This document shows positions 34,003 through 37,994 of a stretch of DNA of 37,994 nucleotides, piece by piece (position 1 is the stretch's first letter; the number at the start of each line of letters is the position of its first letter). Source of the stretch: a bacterium (GTDB taxonomy: Bacteria; Cyanobacteriota; Vampirovibrionia; Obscuribacterales; JAKAZS01); contig JAKAZS010000018.1 of the NCBI GenBank assembly GCA_021815785.1, positions 1 through 37,994 on the forward strand, given 5' to 3'. The notes beneath the pieces were generated by a model. The model saw only the letters and a program-made list of their open reading frames with translations. It was not told the origin of the DNA and did no database searches. The translations under genes were made by a program, and so were the position numbers.

Positions 34003-34563
34003 TTATTTCATCAGCAATTCAATTAACCAGATAACCACGACAAAGAAAAAAAACAATACCATCATTCTCGACAATAAGGCCGGATTAGCCATAATAATGG
34101 GTGGGACTGGACTATATTTTGCTATCGCATCTTGAATCGAATTACGATCAGTTAGATAAAGTGTAGCAATAAGCATTGGCCAAAGCCGTTTGCTTTTGAG
34201 ATCTGGACGGTATAAAACAATTACTAATTCCGGACTTACATAAAGCTGTTCAATTTGATCCCAAACCACTGATTTGCGATTTGGCCAATATGGCCCCTTG
34301 TATTTAATACCTTTTTGACTTAACTGTAAACTGGATGGATTAAGCATTGGACGAATACCAACAATAAAAGCCAACATGGCTATGATAATAAAAAAGCCTT
34401 CGACATTAAGCAATAATTTTAAACTATGCAAATTGTATAATGGACTCCAGCAATATTTAGCAAGACCAAGATAAACAGCGGTTAACACCATACACATAAA
34501 AAATTCACTAGGATCTCTAGATTCGATAAAATTGTCTTGAGAATCAAGCCTTAGTTTATTCAT
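34003..34563 (-). CDS. Membrane protein of unknown function
   Basis: A 186-residue protein with two hydrophobic segments near the N terminus (~20-40 and ~52-70), a soluble middle, and a very hydrophobic C-terminal segment (~164-184, MMVLFFFFVVVIWLIELLM). The middle part (SLQLSQKGIKYKGPYWPNRKSVVWDQIEQLYVSP) has the look of a PH-like beta domain found in bacterial membrane proteins, but I hold this loosely. It is convergent with the cytochrome gene with a 31-bp gap. No Shine-Dalgarno sequence is obvious. Confidence 0.68.
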   Translation of the reverse strand: MNKLRLDSQDNFIESRDPSEFFMCMVLTAVYLGLAKYCWSPLYNLHSLKLLLNVEGFFIIIAMLAFIVGIRPMLNPSSLQLSQKGIKYKGPYWPNRKSVVWDQIEQLYVSPELVIVLYRPDLKSKRLWPMLIATLYLTDRNSIQDAIAKYSPVPPIIMANPALLSRMMVLFFFFVVVIWLIELLMK

Positions 34564-34743
34564 TAAATAAATTACTTATTGTATTTTTCCAATATATCTA
34601 AGTTTAATTCTACCACATTGAAAAAAAGACTAATAATTTCAGTTGCGAAATCATTATCAGACCAGTATACAAAGCCACCAGTTTAACTTACCTTTGCTAA
34701 ACAGGATAGAAAGTTTATGATTATGTCAGTATTAAGATAATTT

Positions 34744-35004
34744 TCAGCTAAAAGTAAAGCCAATACCTTGAGCAAAATCTTTTACAGCTGCATCTTTTTG
34801 GGCTTCGGAATAAGTATTTGTGCTTAAGATTTGCTTTTCATTACATCCATTGAACCGAATAACTTTATAGACTATTGGGCTTTGAATGCTTTTTTCCAGT
34901 CTAGATAGGTTATTATCTTGATCATAGGCACCTACGACGCCCCAAATATTATCGAGCGCCTTATAAATATCTTTAATAGTATGTGGCCAAGTTGCCCTTT
35001 CCAT
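34744..35004 (-). CDS. Small hypothetical protein downstream of tRNA-Leu
   Basis: An 86-residue soluble frame from ATG 35004-35002, or 92 residues from TTG 35022. It begins only ~35 bp after the tRNA-Leu 3' end on the same strand and may be co-transcribed with it. Segments such as DIYKALDNIWGVVGAYD and SPIVYKVIRFNGCNEKQI look like genuine protein, but I do not recognise a family. No good Shine-Dalgarno sequence supports either start, so confidence is modest. Confidence 0.5.
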   Translation of the reverse strand: MERATWPHTIKDIYKALDNIWGVVGAYDQDNNLSRLEKSIQSPIVYKVIRFNGCNEKQILSTNTYSEAQKDAAVKDFAQGIGFTFS

Positions 35005-35038
35005 ATCATGACACCAATTCAATTAATTATTAACAAAA

Positions 35039-35117
35039 TGTCCGAGGAGGGAGTCGAACCCTCACGGTTGCCCACACGCCCCTCAAACGTGCGCGTCTAC
35101 CATTCCGCCACTCGGAC
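35039..35117 (-). tRNA. tRNA-Leu, anticodon GAG
   Basis: A full cloverleaf is visible on the minus strand: a 7-bp acceptor stem GTCCGAG/CTCGGAC, a D arm with AATGGTAGA, anticodon arm CACGT-TTGAGGG-GCGTG with anticodon GAG, and T arm GAGGG-TTCGACT-CCCTC. The discriminator is A and no CCA is encoded. The variable region is about 11 bases (TGGGCAACCGT), long enough for a minimal class II arm but short for leucine tRNAs. Confidence 0.93.
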
Positions 35118-35152
35118 AATTAATGAAATTATACATGATAATTTCATTAATT
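35118..35152. repeat. 14-bp perfect inverted repeat at the tRNA-Leu 5' boundary
   Basis: AATTAATGAAATTA (35118-35131) and TAATTTCATTAATT (35139-35152) flank the loop TACATGA. It directly abuts the mature tRNA 5' end and contains the candidate -10 box. Confidence 0.85.
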
Positions 35153-35156
35153 TTAA
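35128..35156 (-). promoter_or_regulatory. Candidate promoter of tRNA-Leu
   Basis: On the minus strand a perfect TATAAT (35133-35128) lies ten bases before the tRNA 5' end, with TTAAAA (35156-35151) 17 bases further upstream. This would start transcription at or near the mature 5' end. The -35 box is weak. Confidence 0.45.
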
Positions 35157-35329
35157 AATATATAAAGGATATTAAAAAAAATTACCACAGCTAAAAGTTG
35201 TCAGAAGCAAATTCTTTGTCAAAAAGTAAAATTCTTTGAACTTAAATTTACGAAAAATAGCTTTTTATGCTTATATTTATTTAATTTTGGGAATAATGTA
35301 TTGCAAGTCACTAATTTCCGGTAAATATT

Positions 35330-35875
35330 ATGATTGAGATGCATGTAGCCCAACTAGTTGCTGATGCTCACTATGGAACTCCAATAGTACTCCTAAGTGA
35401 TAGTACAAAACGGCGCGTTTTACCCATTTGGATTGGCGATCCTGAAGCTATTGCCATAAGTCGCATTTTAAAAAACATCAAATCCGAACGCCCGATGACC
35501 CACGACTTAATGCTTAATGCTATTCAATTACTTGGATACAAAATAAAACAAATTGAAATAAACGAATTAGCCGCTAATACTTATTATGCCACCATAAGAT
35601 TAATCGTCAATGACCCATCCGGAAAACTTGAAGAAGAAAAATCACTTGATTCTCGCCCCAGTGATGCTATAGCTTTAGCCTTAAGAGCCAAAGCACCGAT
35701 TTTTGTTTCAGCACAGGTAATTGCGGAAGGAACTATACCAGCTGATTCCGAAAAGGACAAAGAAGAATCCCAGGAATTTAAAAAGTTTATTGAAGGGCTT
35801 AAAGCTTCAGATTTTAATGTTGAGAAACCTGATTCTCATAACGAAGACCAGAAAAAAACCGAAGAAGATAATTAA
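35330..35875 (+). CDS. Bifunctional nuclease family protein (DUF151)
   Basis: A 181-residue protein whose first ~140 residues match the DUF151/BFN family: VLLSDSTKRRVLPIWIG (~21-37), EAIAI, ERPMTHDLMLNAIQLLGYKI (~53-72) and SLDSRPSDAIALALRAKAPIFVS (~104-126). Family members in plants and Thermotoga have reported DNase/RNase activity, and Cyanobacteria commonly carry one. The last ~40 residues are a charged Glu/Lys/Asp-rich tail likely to be disordered. It is cytoplasmic. It converges with the zinc-ribbon gene with only 3 bp between stops. Confidence 0.9.
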   Translation: MIEMHVAQLVADAHYGTPIVLLSDSTKRRVLPIWIGDPEAIAISRILKNIKSERPMTHDLMLNAIQLLGYKIKQIEINELAANTYYATIRLIVNDPSGKLEEEKSLDSRPSDAIALALRAKAPIFVSAQVIAEGTIPADSEKDKEESQEFKKFIEGLKASDFNVEKPDSHNEDQKKTEEDN

Positions 35876-35878
35876 ACT

Positions 35879-36184
35879 TCATTTACTATGCTTTATTTGA
35901 CTTTGTTTTATCGCTTTACCGGTTTTAACCAAACGCTCTTTATTAACTATAAAAAAGGCAACTGCAAATATAATCATTAACACGACGGAAAAATATAAAA
36001 AAGCCTCGACCTTGTTGGCAGCATTTTTCCCTTTACTAAGCTGATTGGACTTTTTCAACGCCTGTTTTACTGAATCACCACCAATGTGCAAAGATATATT
36101 AGTCTGCGTACAAGATAGACATTTATTGGTAAAACGATACATGATTTTGCCACAATCGTTACATAAATAAACTCTGTCATTCAT
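35879..36184 (-). CDS. Zinc-ribbon membrane protein
   Basis: A 101-residue protein with an N-terminal zinc ribbon (Cys8-x2-Cys11 and Cys22-x2-Cys25), a lysine-rich linker and one membrane helix (~61-80), ending in a basic tail. Such small ribbon-plus-anchor proteins are widespread and mostly uncharacterised. The ATG lies at 36184-36182 without a clear Shine-Dalgarno sequence. It follows the HMA-like gene on the same strand after a 90-bp gap. Confidence 0.72.
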   Translation of the reverse strand: MNDRVYLCNDCGKIMYRFTNKCLSCTQTNISLHIGGDSVKQALKKSNQLSKGKNAANKVEAFLYFSVVLMIIFAVAFFIVNKERLVKTGKAIKQSQIKHSK

Positions 36185-36274
36185 TTTACTTAAAACCTAT
36201 TCGTTGAATTATATTTATAATTTATTAATCACCCTTATATTAGTAAAATACAATTTAATTTATATTATTATATT

Positions 36275-36667
36275 TTAATCTTGATTTTTATGAATAATTT
36301 TAAATACTTTATAATCCATAAATGAAATTTTCGCCAAAATATCATTTTCACTTATAAGTTTAGGGTTAAAGGTTATATATATTTCAATTAAACTCCATCC
36401 CGGCAACAAACCTTCTCCTTGGGATGTAAGTGGCCCTATGACTTTAACCTTTTCAATGCCAGTTACCAGCTTAAAATAGTCTTCCATACTTTTCAAACAC
36501 TGCTTGCAACCTTGCCCGCCAGCATTTATCACTAATTGACGACTCTTGACCTCACTAAGCCTATATTCTTGAATCTGATTTTTGGCCAAAGCCAATAAAT
36601 TCATTGACAAAATGCAACTTAACATAATTAGTATTTCAAATAAATATAAAAAAAATTGTTTTATCAT
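36275..36667 (-). CDS. Exported HMA-like protein with CxxC motif
   Basis: A 130-residue protein with an N-terminal signal peptide (~1-28, ending LALAKN) and a domain resembling heavy-metal-associated folds: LVINAGGQGCKQCLKSMEDYFKLVTGIEKVKVIG, with Cys54 and Cys57 in the place of the HMA GMTCxxC loop. The GQGC lead-in and the long insertion after KVKVIG depart from the classical domain. It could bind copper or another metal outside the cytoplasm, or be a redox protein; neither is shown. It diverges from dxs across a 113-bp gap. Confidence 0.65.
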   Translation of the reverse strand: MIKQFFLYLFEILIMLSCILSMNLLALAKNQIQEYRLSEVKSRQLVINAGGQGCKQCLKSMEDYFKLVTGIEKVKVIGPLTSQGEGLLPGWSLIEIYITFNPKLISENDILAKISFMDYKVFKIIHKNQD

Positions 36668-36780
36668 AATAAATAAAGACTAAGGTTTCAAATTCAAGCT
36701 TATAATAATTTCGCAACTACGTCCTTATAAAGTGAATATTACTTTCAATTTTATCATTAACTTAGATTACCTAAATTTCT

Positions 36781-37994
36781 ATGTCCATTCCTAACCAAGC
36801 ATTTAACAAAATCCTGCCGCAACTATCCAGTCCCCAAAACTTAAAAGAATTAAGCCTGGAACAACTGGAAACCTTAAGTGGCGAATTGCGCGAAGCGATA
36901 ATTTCCAATCTATCCAAAACTGGTGGTCATTTAGCTTCTAATTTGGGAATGATTGAAACAACGATTGCCTTACATTATGTTTTTAATTCACCAACTGATA
37001 AACTGATTTTTGATGTTGGCCATCAATGTTATGCCCATAAATTATTAACCGGTCGGCAAAACTCTTTTAATACGCTTCGGCAATATAAAGGACTGAGTGG
37101 TTTTATCAACCCTAATGAAAGTGTTCATGATGCTTTTCTAGCTGGTCACAGCTCAACATCAATTTCGCTAGGCCTAGGCATGTCTATAGCCAGAGATATC
37201 CTTAATGAAAATCATAATATCGTAATAATTATTGGTGATGGTGGTCTAACTGGCGGTATGGCGCTAGAAGCCTTAAATCACTTAGGCCATATTCAAAAAA
37301 ATGTTTTAATTATTCTAAACGACAATGAAATGTCAATTAGCAATAATATCGGTGGCATTTATCATTACATGAAAAGGTTAAAGGAAACCTTTTTTTACAA
37401 AGATATTAAAGACAAAATCAATCTAATTGAGACCAATTTATCCGTCAATCATTTGAATCCCAATGTTTTAAACCTGATTCATAATGTCAAAGAGCAAGCC
37501 AGTCAACGATTTGAGACACCAGGCATCGTTTTTGAAAAACTGGGGATTAATTATTATGGTCCTACCGATGGGCATAACCTTCAAGCTATAATCCGAGAAT
37601 TAGAAAACATTAAAGACATTAAAAAACCAAAACTACTGCATTTAATTACCCAGAAAGGCAAAGGTTTTGCTCCAGCAGAAGCTGATGCAATAAAATACCA
37701 TGGTGTTTCCTCATCATTTTTAAACAATCTGGACAGTAGTAAAACCGACAAGATTGAACCAGATTATAAGCCAAAAACCTCTACTTATTCAGATATTTTT
37801 GCCCAAACCCTAATTGAATTAGCCCAAATTGAACCCAATATGGTTGCTTTAACACCAGCAACCGCTGAAGGTAGTGGCTTAGTTAAATTTGGCAATTTAT
37901 ACCCCAATCGATTTTTTGATGTAGCCATCTGTGAACAGCACGCCGTAACCTGTGCCGCTGGAATGGCTAAAGCCGGGCTTAAACCGATAGTAGA
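36781..37994 (+). CDS. dxs: 1-deoxy-D-xylulose-5-phosphate synthase, 3' end cut by window edge
   Basis: The first ~404 codons of a ~620-640 residue enzyme that condenses pyruvate and glyceraldehyde-3-phosphate for isoprenoid, thiamine and pyridoxal precursors. The thiamine-diphosphate signature GDGGLTGGMALEALNHLG...NVLIILNDN is present (~150-180), preceded by FDVGHQCYAHKLLTGR and AGHSSTSISLGLGM. The pyrimidine-binding domain begins near YSDIFAQTLIEL and reaches the catalytic CEQHAVTCAAGMA before the window ends. The ATG at 36781 fits the conserved N terminus; no Shine-Dalgarno sequence is visible. Nothing in the visible part is damaged. Confidence 0.95.
   Translation, partial: MSIPNQAFNKILPQLSSPQNLKELSLEQLETLSGELREAIISNLSKTGGHLASNLGMIETTIALHYVFNSPTDKLIFDVGHQCYAHKLLTGRQNSFNTLRQYKGLSGFINPNESVHDAFLAGHSSTSISLGLGMSIARDILNENHNIVIIIGDGGLTGGMALEALNHLGHIQKNVLIILNDNEMSISNNIGGIYHYMKRLKETFFYKDIKDKINLIETNLSVNHLNPNVLNLIHNVKEQASQRFETPGIVFEKLGINYYGPTDGHNLQAIIRELENIKDIKKPKLLHLITQKGKGFAPAEADAIKYHGVSSSFLNNLDSSKTDKIEPDYKPKTSTYSDIFAQTLIELAQIEPNMVALTPATAEGSGLVKFGNLYPNRFFDVAICEQHAVTCAAGMAKAGLKPIV

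Noticed and set aside
1-37994. CRISPR arrays, insertion sequences, integrase/attachment sites, rRNA
   Set aside because: I saw no regularly spaced repeats, transposase or integrase motifs, or rRNA-like segments; the single tRNA has no duplicated 3' end nearby.

Overview
The window is about 38 kb of AT-rich bacterial chromosome, densely packed with genes on both strands. I see no rRNA, phage, insertion sequence or CRISPR array. Most genes are housekeeping. The mix suggests a non-photosynthetic relative of the Cyanobacteria (Melainabacteria/Vampirovibrionia type). The pointers are a two-part membrane protein resembling a cyanobacterial/plastid family, a DUF151 bifunctional-nuclease-type protein, Ser/Thr-kinase remains, kinesin-light-chain-type TPRs, MshEN-like modules and a suppressor-of-fused domain. 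This placement is inference from gene content; a marker-gene tree would be needed to settle it.

Layout. (1) 1-2165, minus strand, is the most unusual part: an unknown gene cut by the window edge, a papain/calpain-like cysteine peptidase frame with an intact-looking Cys-His-Asn set but no usable start codon before the cysteine, and a Ser/Thr kinase remnant with a nonsense codon, a frameshift and no C-lobe. (2) 2166-3737 is an acyl-CoA carboxylase carboxyltransferase subunit. (3) 3959-5884 is a large protein of four ~100-residue MshEN-like repeats followed by TPRs, with a ~66-bp tandem duplication over its 3' end. (4) 6188-9046, minus, holds a small unknown gene, a CCA-type tRNA nucleotidyltransferase and an overlapping flippase-like membrane protein; ctpA diverges from it. 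(5) 10586-15152, minus, reads as flotillin, P-loop kinase, BtuF-like binding protein, lysS, probably one operon. (6) priA follows on the plus strand, then a small unknown gene on minus.

(7) 18799-21242 is a tdh-kbl pair converting threonine to glycine and acetyl-CoA, followed by the cyanobacterial-like membrane protein. (8) 23196-24513, minus, is a SUFU-domain gene overlapping a broken TPR gene, downstream of lepA. (9) 26762-30511 contains an LRV/HEAT-like repeat protein, pncB (minus), an exported four-cysteine protein and a Sel1-repeat protein. (10) 30700-33431, minus, is murA-lysC. (11) 33594-36667 carries a cytochrome c lipoprotein, a membrane protein, a small ORF behind tRNA-Leu(GAG), a DUF151 protein, a zinc-ribbon membrane protein and an exported HMA-like protein. 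(12) The window ends inside dxs.

Together the genes cover translation (lysS, lepA, CCA enzyme, tRNA-Leu), replication restart (priA), envelope synthesis (murA, ctpA, flippase-like protein, flotillin), isoprenoid precursors (dxs), NAD salvage (pncB), aspartate-family amino-acid synthesis and threonine breakdown, and acyl-CoA carboxylation. No complete new defence or mobile system is visible. The best leads are the kinase/peptidase wreck at 705-2165, the four-fold MshEN-like repeat protein, the duplicated module in 21386-23041, and several long inverted repeats, one of which overlaps the likely tRNA-Leu promoter.
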